Under the pieces are notes generated by a model, which saw only the letters and a program-made list of their open reading frames with translations, searched no databases and was not told the origin of the DNA. Positions 50,750 to 58,685 of a DNA stretch of 64,000 nt are shown piece by piece (positions within the stretch are counted from its first letter, which is position 1; every line of letters starts with the position of its first letter). This stretch comes from Propionibacteriales bacterium (GTDB lineage Bacteria > Actinomycetota > Actinomycetes > Propionibacteriales > Nocardioidaceae). A program made the position numbers and the translations under genes. The stretch lies in contig JAPLCB010000009.1 of NCBI GenBank assembly GCA_026392455.1, positions 186,001-250,000 on the forward strand, given 5' to 3'.

Positions 50750-52186
50750 ATGACAACCGCAAGCACCACCCCGGTCGAGGTTCCTCGCACCGTGAACCCG
50801 TGGGCCGTACTGACCGTGGCGAGCCTCGCCTCGTTCATGGTCTTCCTGGACACCCAGGTCCTCTTCGTCGCCTTCGACGACATCCGCGCCAGCTTCCCCG
50901 ACGTGTCGTTCGCGACGATGTCGTGGACACTCTCGGCGTACACGATCGCGCTGGCCGCTGCGTTGGTACCCGCCGGGCGGATGGCTGACCGCTTCGGACG
51001 GCGCAAGGTCTTCCTGATCGGCCTGGTGAGCTTCACCCTCGCCTCGGTGCTCTGCGCGCTCGCACCGAGCGCAGGGCTGCTGGTGGTCTTCCGGATCATC
51101 CAGGCCCTCGGCGCGGCCGCGCTGGTCCCCGCCTCCCTGGCGATCCTGCTCTCGGTCTTCCCGCCGGCGAAGGTCCCCGTCGCCGTGGCGATCTGGGGAG
51201 CGATCGCCGCGCTCGCCGCCGCGGTCGGCCCGACCGTCGGGGCCCTGCTGGTCGACGCGTGGGGGTGGCCGGCCGTGTTCCTGGCGAACCTGCCGGTCGG
51301 CATCATCGCGCTGTACCTCGGCCTCAAGCTGCTCCCCGAGTCCCGCGAGCACACCCGGGCCCGGTTCCCGGACCCGGTCGGCACCCTGCTGCTGGCCGGC
51401 GCCCTGACCCTGCTCGCGCTCGGCATCGTCCAGAGTGACCAGTGGCAGTGGCTCTCGGCGCGCACCCTCAGCGTGTTCGCCGCCGGTCTCGCCGTGCTGG
51501 GCTGGTTCGTCGTCCGAACCCTGGGGCACCCGCACCCAGCCCTCGACCTGTCCCTGTTCGAGGACCGGTCCTTCCGGTGGGCCAACATCGCCACCGCGTC
51601 CTTCACCATCGGTTTCACCGCGATGTTCTTCGCCTCGATCCAGTTCCTGACCGGCGTCTGGGACTACTCCATCGTCAAGGCGGGCCTGGCGATGATGCCC
51701 GGGCCGACCGTCGTCATCCTGCTGGCACCGCAGTTCGGTCGGCTGGCCGGGCGGATCGGACAACGCACCCTGCTGGTCCCCGGTGGGCTGATCTGGGCCG
51801 CCTCCGGCCTCTGGATGCTGGCCGTGCTGGGGACCGAACCGCACTGGGCCAGCCACCTGCTGCCCGGGTCGCTGCTCGCCGGCCTCGGCGTCTCGATGGT
51901 CATCCCGCACCTGACCAGCGCTGCCGTCCAGGGCCTGCCCACCGATGCGTTCGGCACCGGCTCGGCCGTCAACCAGGCGATCCGGCAGTTCGGCGCCACC
52001 TTCGGCGTTGCCCTGACCGTCGCGCTGCTCGGGACGGTGACGCCCCTGAACGCGCTGGACCACTTCCAGCGGATCTGGTGGATGCTGGTCATCACGGGCG
52101 TCCTGACCTCGCTGGCCGCGCTGGCCCTCCCCCGCAAGGCCAAGGCGCCTGCCCTCGACACCCTTGCCCGCGGAGAGCTGGCATGA
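50750..52186 (+). CDS. MFS transporter, DHA2-type multidrug exporter
   Basis: 478 aa from ATG 50750. About 14 membrane helices; motif A is PAGRMADRFGRRKVFLIG; the N-terminal helix SLASFMVFLDTQVLFVAFDDI is the DHA2 form with Asp in LDTQ. Helix 5 contains GAIAALAAAVGPTVGALLVDAWGW (antiporter motif C). It probably extrudes a hydrophobic compound. It is divergent from the HxlR-type regulator and overlaps the downstream thioesterase gene by 4 bases, so exporter and thioesterase are one operon. Confidence 0.92.
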   Translation: MTTASTTPVEVPRTVNPWAVLTVASLASFMVFLDTQVLFVAFDDIRASFPDVSFATMSWTLSAYTIALAAALVPAGRMADRFGRRKVFLIGLVSFTLASVLCALAPSAGLLVVFRIIQALGAAALVPASLAILLSVFPPAKVPVAVAIWGAIAALAAAVGPTVGALLVDAWGWPAVFLANLPVGIIALYLGLKLLPESREHTRARFPDPVGTLLLAGALTLLALGIVQSDQWQWLSARTLSVFAAGLAVLGWFVVRTLGHPHPALDLSLFEDRSFRWANIATASFTIGFTAMFFASIQFLTGVWDYSIVKAGLAMMPGPTVVILLAPQFGRLAGRIGQRTLLVPGGLIWAASGLWMLAVLGTEPHWASHLLPGSLLAGLGVSMVIPHLTSAAVQGLPTDAFGTGSAVNQAIRQFGATFGVALTVALLGTVTPLNALDHFQRIWWMLVITGVLTSLAALALPRKAKAPALDTLARGELA

Positions 52187-52632
52187 CCGCGACGGTCGAC
52201 CTCGCTTCGCTGACCGGTCTGGAGACCATGCAGCTGATCGTCGCCGGCGAGCTCCCGCCGCCAGGGATCGCGGTCCTGCTCGGGATGGGCGTGGTCGAGG
52301 TCGGTGACGGGTTCGCCACCTTCGAGCTCAGTCCGGACGAGCGGATGATGAACCCGATCGGCTCGATCCACGGTGGGATCGCCGCGACCATCCTGGACTC
52401 GTGCCTGGGCTGTGCGGTGCACACGACGCTGCCGGCGGGCGTCGGCTACACGACCGCCCAGCTGAACGTGCACTACCTGCGCGCGATGAGGCCCGGCATG
52501 GGGCCGGTCCGCGCCACGGGAACGGTGCTGCACCGAGGTCGCACCCAGAGCACCGCGGAGGGCAAGCTCTACTCCTCCGACGGCACGCTGATCGCGCACG
52601 CGACGACGACCTGCCTGATCCTCACCCGCTGA
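52183..52632 (+). CDS. PaaI/hotdog-fold thioesterase
   Basis: 149 aa from ATG 52183, overlapping the exporter stop (ATGA). Hotdog fold with MMNPIGSIHGGIAATILDSCLG, where the HGG motif and Asp of the following helix form the active site, and TAQLNVHYLRAMRPG on the next strand. It hydrolyses acyl-CoA or aryl-CoA esters. Co-expression with an exporter under HxlR control suggests release of an acyl or aryl group from a toxic metabolite before export, but that is inference. Confidence 0.88.
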   Translation: MTATVDLASLTGLETMQLIVAGELPPPGIAVLLGMGVVEVGDGFATFELSPDERMMNPIGSIHGGIAATILDSCLGCAVHTTLPAGVGYTTAQLNVHYLRAMRPGMGPVRATGTVLHRGRTQSTAEGKLYSSDGTLIAHATTTCLILTR

Positions 52633-52639
52633 TCCCGAG

Positions 52640-52742
52640 CGGGCGCAGATGTCCCGCTCCAGCACGCTGAGCGGGCACAGATGTCCCAGTAACCGGGACA
52701 TCTGTGCCCGGTCGACGTCGATCTTCGGGACATCTGCGCCCG
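52640..52742. terminator. nested double hairpin, bidirectional
   Basis: Four copies of a 16-base unit. Inner pair: CGGGCACAGATGTCCC (52672-52687) and its exact complement (52695-52710) with a 7-base loop. Outer pair: CGGGCGCAGATGTCCC (52640-52655) and its exact complement (52727-52742). The A/G difference between inner and outer left arms is matched by T/C in the right arms. It separates the convergent thioesterase and dapF genes. Confidence 0.85.
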
Positions 52743-52750
52743 GTCGACGG

Positions 52751-53626
52751 TTAGAGGTCGGTGAAGCCCTCGGCGACCAGGACGGCCGGACCGGTCATCA
52801 GGACCCGGTCATCGGAGGTCCAGACGATGTCCAGCGAGCCGCCCGGCACGTCCACCCGGTACGACGTCCCGCGCTCGGCGTCGTCCGCGAGCGCAGCCGC
52901 CACCATCACCGCACAGGCGCCGGTGCCGCACGACCGGGTCTCCCCCGAGCCGCGCTCGTGCACCCGCATCGCGACGTGGTGCTCGCCCTGGCGTACGACG
53001 AACTCGATGTTCACGCCCTCGGGGAACGCGTCCTGGTCGTACCCGGGCTCGTCCAGCAGGCGGCCCGCGTCGTCGAGCGACTCGACGAACGCGACGGCAT
53101 GCGGGTTCCCCATGCTGATCCGAGAGGCCGACCAGGACCGGTCGCCGACGGAGACCTGGGTCTCCTCGAAGACCTGCGGGCTGCCCATGTCGACCGTGAT
53201 CCGCTGCGGGCCGTCGTCGGGCTTGTCGAAGACCAGCGTCTTGATGCCGGCGCGGGTCGCGATCCGGAGCGGTTCGCGCCAGTCGACGTCCGCGTGGGTG
53301 ACGAGGTAGAGGCCCAGAACCCGGATGCCGTTACCGCACATCTCCGAGACCGAGCCGTCACTGTTGCGGTAGTCCATGAACCAGCGCGCCTGACCCCGCG
53401 CCTCGACGGCGGCGGGATCGTCGGTCGCGTCCGTGCGGACCACCCGGATCACTCCGTCGGCACCGATGCCGGCCCGGCGGTCGCTGATCCGCGCCACCTG
53501 CTCCGCGGTCAGGTCGAGCTTGCCACTGGCATCGGGGATCAGCACGAAATCGTTCTCGGTGCCGTGTCCCTTGACGAAGGAGTAGTCACGCGAAACGCGC
53601 ACGTCGGGATTCCGCGTGTTGTCCAT
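52751..53626 (-). CDS. dapF: diaminopimelate epimerase
   Basis: 291 aa from ATG 53626. Converts LL- to meso-diaminopimelate for lysine and peptidoglycan. The two catalytic cysteines are Cys97 in SEMCGNGIR and Cys233 in RSCGTGACA; GHGTENDFV near the N terminus and SMGNPHAVAF are the other conserved blocks. Its upstream partner miaA, adjacent in related genomes, is here about 6 kb away, separated by a low-GC island and two metabolic genes. Confidence 0.96.
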   Translation of the reverse strand: MDNTRNPDVRVSRDYSFVKGHGTENDFVLIPDASGKLDLTAEQVARISDRRAGIGADGVIRVVRTDATDDPAAVEARGQARWFMDYRNSDGSVSEMCGNGIRVLGLYLVTHADVDWREPLRIATRAGIKTLVFDKPDDGPQRITVDMGSPQVFEETQVSVGDRSWSASRISMGNPHAVAFVESLDDAGRLLDEPGYDQDAFPEGVNIEFVVRQGEHHVAMRVHERGSGETRSCGTGACAVMVAAALADDAERGTSYRVDVPGGSLDIVWTSDDRVLMTGPAVLVAEGFTDL

Positions 53627-53838
53627 GGGCGCAACGGTACCGGGGCGACCGTCCGCCGAACTGACCGCATTCTTGAACGTCCATGACACGGCGCTGCTTA
53701 GCTGCTTCACTCCCGGACTTGATACCAGTAGTTGCTTGTTCCTTTTTGTCTTAAATGTTACAAATGCGCCATGGTGGTCGAAAGCACCTCTCTCCCAACC
53801 TTCTGCCGTCCAGATAGTGCGCCCCTGACTAAGCGGTA
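53627..53838. other. island edge, intergenic
   Basis: GC content falls from about 53.7 kb on (TTGTTCCTTTTTGTCTTAAA-type sequence), which marks the likely left edge of the inserted island. No gene or convincing hairpin is seen. Confidence 0.4.
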
Positions 53839-54858
53839 TCAGTCATGAAGTAGGGCGACTGCGTCCGACAGGTGCTTGTCGCTTCGCCCTGACGCGACAT
53901 GTCCGCAGTAGAGCGCACCCAGTACAGCTGTGACGTCGTCGGGGTGAGTGGCGTAGAGCAGAGCCTGCGTCGCCCAGTAGCGAACGCCCCAATACCGAGC
54001 GTCGCGTTCCTCGCTCGGGCCGCCGTCTGATGCGAGGCGTATCGCTGCGGCCATGCACCGTTGGTCTGTCGTTGACACCAGCAGGGTCGCTTGCACGGTC
54101 AGGGCGGGCACCTCACCTGAGCCGAACTGGTCGAGCACAGTTCGTACTGCATCGTCTTGGGTGAGCGTCGCCATGTCGATGACTCGCTCGGTGGCCCACT
54201 CTGCGACACGTCGGCGCCTTTCAGGTGACGCAGCGAGGACTGCGGACACGGTCGTTGCGCTCGGGAGTTGTAGTGCGGTCAGCTCGTCGCTCGTCACGGG
54301 TAGGCCAACTACACGTTGCACGATGGGGTAGCCGCGCGCTGCGTTCTCGACTTCGGTTCGACTCACCGGTTCACCCGTAAACTTCTCGACCATCGCCGCT
54401 CCGATTGCGACCGGGTCGACACCCTCCGACAATGCGGTTTGCGCGAGGCTGACCAGCGACCTGGGGAGTTCCTCAGGGACATCGTCCAGAAGCTCGAACG
54501 AGCAGAGCACCTTGCCGCGCCGTGCGCACGAGAACACCACCACGCCGTTGACGTTCCAGAAGATGCTGGCTGCCTTGCCCTTGCGCGATGCGGCCTTCAA
54601 CACCTCCGGCCGTGACCCCTCGAAGCCGTCGACCTCCAAGATGACGGCGGCATTGTCACCAGCACCGAAAGAGGCGATTGCGGGAGTGCCTCCATCGCCT
54701 TGGTCTGGGAAGGCGACCTCCTGGCTGCTGTCACCGCCGAAAGCCTGCACCAGTGCAGGCATTGACGTACCGACCGCAACAGTGACGCACCCGGCGACTG
54801 GGAAAGGTGAGTTGTGCGAAGCGGTCAACCACGAGTAGTCCGAGGGGGTCCGCGCCAT
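53839..54858 (-). CDS. DUF6461-like protein, function unknown
   Basis: 339 aa from ATG 54858; the longer frame overlaps the recombinase gene. The N-terminal part (DYSWLTASHNSPFPVAGCVTVAVG, then VILEVDGFEGSRPEVLKAAS and FWNVNGVVVFSCARRGKVL) resembles the DUF6461 domain of actinobacterial proteins. The C-terminal half is helical and may be HEAT-like (RRVAEWATERVIDMATLTQDDAVRTVL, YWGVRYWATQALLYATH). No signal peptide. It is cargo of the serine-recombinase island; codon use is less GC-biased than in the core genes. Confidence 0.7.
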   Translation of the reverse strand: MARTPSDYSWLTASHNSPFPVAGCVTVAVGTSMPALVQAFGGDSSQEVAFPDQGDGGTPAIASFGAGDNAAVILEVDGFEGSRPEVLKAASRKGKAASIFWNVNGVVVFSCARRGKVLCSFELLDDVPEELPRSLVSLAQTALSEGVDPVAIGAAMVEKFTGEPVSRTEVENAARGYPIVQRVVGLPVTSDELTALQLPSATTVSAVLAASPERRRRVAEWATERVIDMATLTQDDAVRTVLDQFGSGEVPALTVQATLLVSTTDQRCMAAAIRLASDGGPSEERDARYWGVRYWATQALLYATHPDDVTAVLGALYCGHVASGRSDKHLSDAVALLHD

Positions 54859-54934
54859 GAGCGTGAGGTTAGCCGAAGGAGAAGAGCTACGGACTTCCGT
54901 AACTGCGCAGCGACTCAGGCGAAGGACACGGGGC

Positions 54935-55642
54935 CTAGCCGGCCTGCCGCTTGATGACGCCAGCAAGGGTCTGAGGATGCCATCGCTCTGAGCGTTTGGG
55001 CCTGCGTCCCTCGACCGCCAGAACCTCAGCAATCTGGCGGAGGCTCTTCCCGCCCTGATGAAGACTCATGATGCGTTCGACGGTCGCCTGCTCATCCGCC
55101 TTGGCTACCAGCGCACCGTCATGAGCCTCGTAGCCCAGCGGGGGTGAACCGAAGGCGTAGCCGCCCTTGTCGGCCTTCATCTGCCTACCGGCCCGCATCC
55201 GGGCCGTGAGCATCGAGCGTTCAAGCTGAGAGAACACTCCCATCATCTGACGCAATGCCGTCCGCATCGGGTCGTCGGCGTCGTCGCACATCACCTCTCC
55301 GGCGTCACAGGCGTAGGTGCGCGCACCGGAGCGCCAGGCATGGGCGAGTGCAGCTTCTTGAACGCTCAGGCTTCGCGCCAAGCGGTCAAGCCTCGGAACA
55401 ATCAGAGCGTCCGCTGCCCCATCTTGAAGGAGGTTCAAGGCATCCCGAAGGCCGGGTCGGTCTGCCGCATCCTTGGTACCTGACAAGCCCTCGTCGGAGC
55501 AGACCTTCACCAGCCGGTGTCCGCTCGCGCGAGCCCAAGCCTTGACGGCCTGTTGCTGGACATCCAGACCGAAGCCCTTCTCGCTCTGCCGGTCGGTGCT
55601 CACCCTGATGTACGCCACTGCTCGCATGCCTCTTTTTCCCAC
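54935..55642 (-). CDS. small serine recombinase (resolvase/invertase family)
   Basis: 235 aa from GTG 55642, or 230 aa from ATG 55627. The catalytic domain runs AYIRVSTDRQ (Ser15), GLSGTKDAADRPGLRDAL, ADALIVPRLDRLARS, and QLERSMLTARMRAG with the conserved Arg residues. A short C-terminal helix-turn-helix (KSLRQIAEVLAVEGRRPKR) follows. Complete and probably active. It lies 76 bases upstream of the DUF6461-like gene in the same direction and just behind a 30-bp palindrome that could be its recombination or operator site. Confidence 0.9.
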   Translation of the reverse strand: MGKRGMRAVAYIRVSTDRQSEKGFGLDVQQQAVKAWARASGHRLVKVCSDEGLSGTKDAADRPGLRDALNLLQDGAADALIVPRLDRLARSLSVQEAALAHAWRSGARTYACDAGEVMCDDADDPMRTALRQMMGVFSQLERSMLTARMRAGRQMKADKGGYAFGSPPLGYEAHDGALVAKADEQATVERIMSLHQGGKSLRQIAEVLAVEGRRPKRSERWHPQTLAGVIKRQAG

Positions 55643-55655
55643 ATCAGCGGTCCAT

Positions 55656-55685
55656 CTGTCAACTTTATCTTAATAAAGATGACAG
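55656..55685. promoter_or_regulatory. 30-bp AT-rich palindrome before the small recombinase
   Basis: CTGTCAACTTTAT (55656-55668) and ATAAAGATGACAG (55673-55685) are complementary except at one central position; spacer CTTA. It starts 14 bases upstream of the recombinase. Candidate res/invertase subsite or operator. Confidence 0.6.
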
Positions 55686-56237
55686 TGCAGGTCAGAGCCT
55701 TGTGGTCGCGCCGGTAGTCCTTCAATCCAGCTTTGTTGTTGTTGATGATGGGCACACGTCGCCCTACCTACTTAGACGGGTCGTCTGTTCAGTCGAGCGG
55801 CACATGCCCATCAGGTTGTCTCCGATGGCTGGGTCTCGCACCCAGTTGCCTCATGCTTGATGGTTGGTATCCCGTGTGCCGCACGCAGCCACTGTCCGGA
55901 ATCGCACATCTCATGAAGCAGTTGCCGAGCCGGTGTTCTCCACCGGACCACGCGCGGGCTGACATCTGCACCTACCCAGCGAACTGGTCGACCATCTCTG
56001 GCTCTGCGTGAGCGGCGCTCCGAGTACTCACGCGTGATGCAGACTCGCGGCCGTCTGGTATCCGTTTCGGTCGGGCCGCTCAGGGTCGCCTTGTAACCAA
56101 CCCTGCACCAATCATACCATACTTATTTACTCAATTAAGCACTTAAAGGTCGCACCACTCAGAGCGTCTCTCAGAAATCGGGCTCTAGGGATGGACCAAC
56201 TACCCACCGGAATACCGGCGTCGCGCCCAGGGCCGTT
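55686..56237. other. intergenic region of the island without recognised gene
   Basis: About 550 bases between the two recombinase genes. Short open frames exist but have poor codon use and no ribosome-binding site. An AT-rich run at about 56110-56150 (ATACTTATTTACTCAATTAA) is exceptional for this chromosome and could be a promoter or attachment region. No direct repeat with the island flanks was found by eye. Confidence 0.45.
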
Positions 56238-57716
56238 CTACGGCTTCTGACGCACCCTCCTCGGAGGCGGCTCGAACCTCACACCGTCTTCCTGAGGGGG
56301 GCGACCATCAACAAGGCCCGACTGCCCGACGTACATGCCAGTCAGCGGGTTGATGACGTTGAAGTCGATGCCATGCATGACTCGGCCATCTGCACGCAGG
56401 GCGTAGAGCCGGTTCTCGTCGAACTTGCGCGAACCACTCTTGGTCACTGGCCTGAGGAAGATGTGCTGGAAGTAGTGCCCGATGCGAGCCCGTCGAGCGG
56501 CAAGGTCCATGTCCTGCCACTCGTACGCCCCGTCGTAGAAGGTCGCTTGGTCGACTACCTCGGCCTGCGCCTTGACCAAGTCACTGCGTCGGCTCCGACG
56601 GTCCTTCAACAGCGTCATCAGGTCTTCGAGCCCCAGGTCGCCAGCCCTGTGCGCTGCATGCAAGCTCTCTACCTCGGCGTCGACCGCGTCAATCTGCGGC
56701 CCGAGGTCCGGCTGTTCCGGCTGCTGAGAGCCCACGTCGATGGCCTGCATGTTCGTCATGTAGTTGTTCAGCACGTCATCGACCCAGTCCGCCTTGATGG
56801 AGAGGCGACCACAAGCACCAGGCACCAGGTGGTTGCAGCGATACCGCCGCCGACCGCCCGCCTGATTGCCGACCATCCCGACTTTGCACACATCACACAC
56901 CAGGAACCCGGACAGCAGGTACTTGCGGGTGTTGTGCCCCGCACCGAACCGCTGCATCCCGTCGTTGACTGCCGAGTAGGTGGCTTCATCCACCAAGGAA
57001 GGGACCGAGGTGTGCCCAACCCTCTCGCCCTTCAACATGTAGATGCCTGCGTAGATGGGCTGAGCGATAAGCCTGTTCGTCTGGCCTCGGTTCCACTCCG
57101 CTCCCGACGTCGTCTTGACCCCCCGCTCCGCAAGGTCACGGCTGATGGTGTTCTTGGCCTCACCTGCGAGCACTCGGTGGTAGACCTCTCGGACGACCTC
57201 GGCCTCATCCTCCAGAACGGTCCACTCCCGCGTGTACCCGAACAAGCGATACCGCGCCGCCATCGGAAGGCCCATCTCGGCACGTTGCTGCTTCTGCGCC
57301 CTGCTCCGCTCGCTCAGCCGCTCGGCCTCCTGTCGAGCTACCGCACCCTTGATGCGCGCAATCATGCGACCGTTGGCGTTCGTGAGGTCGACGTCTCCCG
57401 AGACGTTGGCAAGCGCGATGCCATGGCCGTCCGCAAGGGTGATGAACTCCTCCAACTCGGCAGGCTTGCGCGTCAGGCGGTCCAGGTCGTACACCACGAG
57501 AGCGCGAATACCGCCGTCCCGGATACCGACCATCAAGCGCTCGTACTCAGGCCTCGGCACGTTCCTCGACGCACTCACGTCGTTGTCGACGTAGACCTCG
57601 GACACCGTCCACCCAAGAGCCGTAGCCTTGTCCCGACAGGCCTTCTCCTGCCGACGAACTCCTAGCCCCTGCCCAGCACTGTCCTTGCTGATGCGGGCGT
57701 AGATGACAGCGTCCAT
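56238..57716 (-). CDS. large serine recombinase / integrase
   Basis: 492 aa from ATG 57716, chosen because GAGGAG lies 8 bases upstream; an ATG 15 bases earlier would put the ribosome-binding site inside the gene. The catalytic domain starts AVIYARISKDSAGQGLGV (Ser10), with SASRNVPRPEYERLM and VVYDLDRLTRKPAELE. A Recombinase domain (YREVYHRVLAGEAKNTIS-like; KTTSGAEWNRGQTNRLIAQPIYAG) follows, then a zinc ribbon (CDVCKVGMVGN ... RRRYRCNH ... ACG) and a coiled-coil region. This is the layout of phage and ICE integrases. It marks the right part of the island between dapF and miaA. It reads through intact. Confidence 0.93.
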   Translation of the reverse strand: MDAVIYARISKDSAGQGLGVRRQEKACRDKATALGWTVSEVYVDNDVSASRNVPRPEYERLMVGIRDGGIRALVVYDLDRLTRKPAELEEFITLADGHGIALANVSGDVDLTNANGRMIARIKGAVARQEAERLSERSRAQKQQRAEMGLPMAARYRLFGYTREWTVLEDEAEVVREVYHRVLAGEAKNTISRDLAERGVKTTSGAEWNRGQTNRLIAQPIYAGIYMLKGERVGHTSVPSLVDEATYSAVNDGMQRFGAGHNTRKYLLSGFLVCDVCKVGMVGNQAGGRRRYRCNHLVPGACGRLSIKADWVDDVLNNYMTNMQAIDVGSQQPEQPDLGPQIDAVDAEVESLHAAHRAGDLGLEDLMTLLKDRRSRRSDLVKAQAEVVDQATFYDGAYEWQDMDLAARRARIGHYFQHIFLRPVTKSGSRKFDENRLYALRADGRVMHGIDFNVINPLTGMYVGQSGLVDGRPPQEDGVRFEPPPRRVRQKP

Positions 57717-57859
57717 CGTTAATCTCCTCATGTGCGTTCTAGGACGCTACACGAAGGAGTAGTCCACAAGGTGAGTCTAGGGCGGGGGACGGCGACGTTC
57801 TCCACAGGCTCAGATGGCGCTCTGGCGGCCCGGACCTCGTGCTTCCTACCCTGACCGGC

Positions 57860-58135
57860 ATGACGATCGAATCGGACCTCGACCGGAGGCTGACACGGGT
57901 CGAGAATGAGACCGTGCACCTCTACGACCACATCGACGGGCGCGCTGCCGAGCTCCGGCAGGTCATTGACGAACGTACTTCTGCGATCCAGCAGACCCTC
58001 GACGAACGCACCGCTGCGATCCAGCAGACCCTCGACGAACACGGCCGGACCCTCGACGAACATGGCCGGACCCTCGAGGAGCATGGTGGCGCCTTGGCCG
58101 AGATCCTGCGCCGGCTGCCTGAGCCGCGCCTCTAG
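57860..58135 (+). CDS. small coiled-coil protein with 11- and 7-residue repeats
   Basis: 91 aa from ATG 57860. After ESDLDRRLTRVENETVHLYDH the sequence is a string of repeats: DERTSAIQQTL, DERTAAIQQTL, DEHGRTL, DEHGRTL, EEHGGAL. Such mixed hendecad/heptad spacing suggests a continuous coiled coil. No known family. It lies at the right edge of the island and its last 4 bases overlap the convergent reductase gene. Confidence 0.65.
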   Translation: MTIESDLDRRLTRVENETVHLYDHIDGRAAELRQVIDERTSAIQQTLDERTAAIQQTLDEHGRTLDEHGRTLEEHGGALAEILRRLPEPRL

Positions 58136-58656
58136 CGCTTGACCCGCAACCTCCGGCAGGTGAACTCGCCGTTCCGGTCGAGCGCGACCTCCTCGAACTC
58201 CACCCGCCGCGGCAGCAGGGGCGCCCCGGACCCGAGCGTCAGTGGGGCGTACTGGATCCAGACCTCGTCGAGGAGCCCGTGGTCGCAGAACTGTCCGGCC
58301 AGCTCACCGCCACCGACCACCCAGACGTTCTTCCCCGCAGCAGCGTCCACCATCGCGGCATGGATCTCGGGGACCGGCCCCGCGGTAAAGGTGACGTCGC
58401 CGTCAGCGGGCGGGAACCTGCGGTGGGTGAACACCCAGGCCGGGATCTCGTACGGCCACGGGCCGTCGTGGTGGTCGAGCAGCCACTGGTAGGTAGTGGC
58501 ACCCATGCAGAGGGCCCCCACGTCGGCGAAGAACTCTTCGTAGCCCTGCGGCCCCGACATGTCGATGTCGCGGGTGAGCAGCCAGGCGAGACCGTCCTCG
58601 GGCTCGGCAGCGATGAAGCCGTCGAGGCTGGACGCGGTGAAGTACTGGGTCAGCAT
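58132..58656 (-). CDS. dihydrofolate reductase family protein (RibD C-terminal type)
   Basis: 174 aa from ATG 58656; the longer frame upstream is not supported. TQYFTASSLDGFIA, CMGATTYQWLL, VWVVGGGELAGQF and LTLGSGAPLLP are the conserved blocks of the RibD_C/DHFR-like family. NADPH-dependent reductase; substrate unknown. Stands just downstream of the aldo/keto reductase gene on the same strand (29-base gap), so the two may be co-transcribed. Confidence 0.88.
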   Translation of the reverse strand: MLTQYFTASSLDGFIAAEPEDGLAWLLTRDIDMSGPQGYEEFFADVGALCMGATTYQWLLDHHDGPWPYEIPAWVFTHRRFPPADGDVTFTAGPVPEIHAAMVDAAAGKNVWVVGGGELAGQFCDHGLLDEVWIQYAPLTLGSGAPLLPRRVEFEEVALDRNGEFTCRRLRVKR

Positions 58657-58685
58657 GGGGTCAGGCTCGCACCGTGCGCCGACAG

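Noticed and set aside
55733-56011. 92-codon plus-strand frame in the island gap
   Set aside because: Cys/Pro/Leu-rich translation without domain, unusual codons and no ribosome-binding site.
53627-57859. Direct repeats as island attachment sites
   Set aside because: Comparison by eye of the dapF side with the integrase side gave no shared core longer than a few bases; serine integrases use short cores, so absence is not informative.
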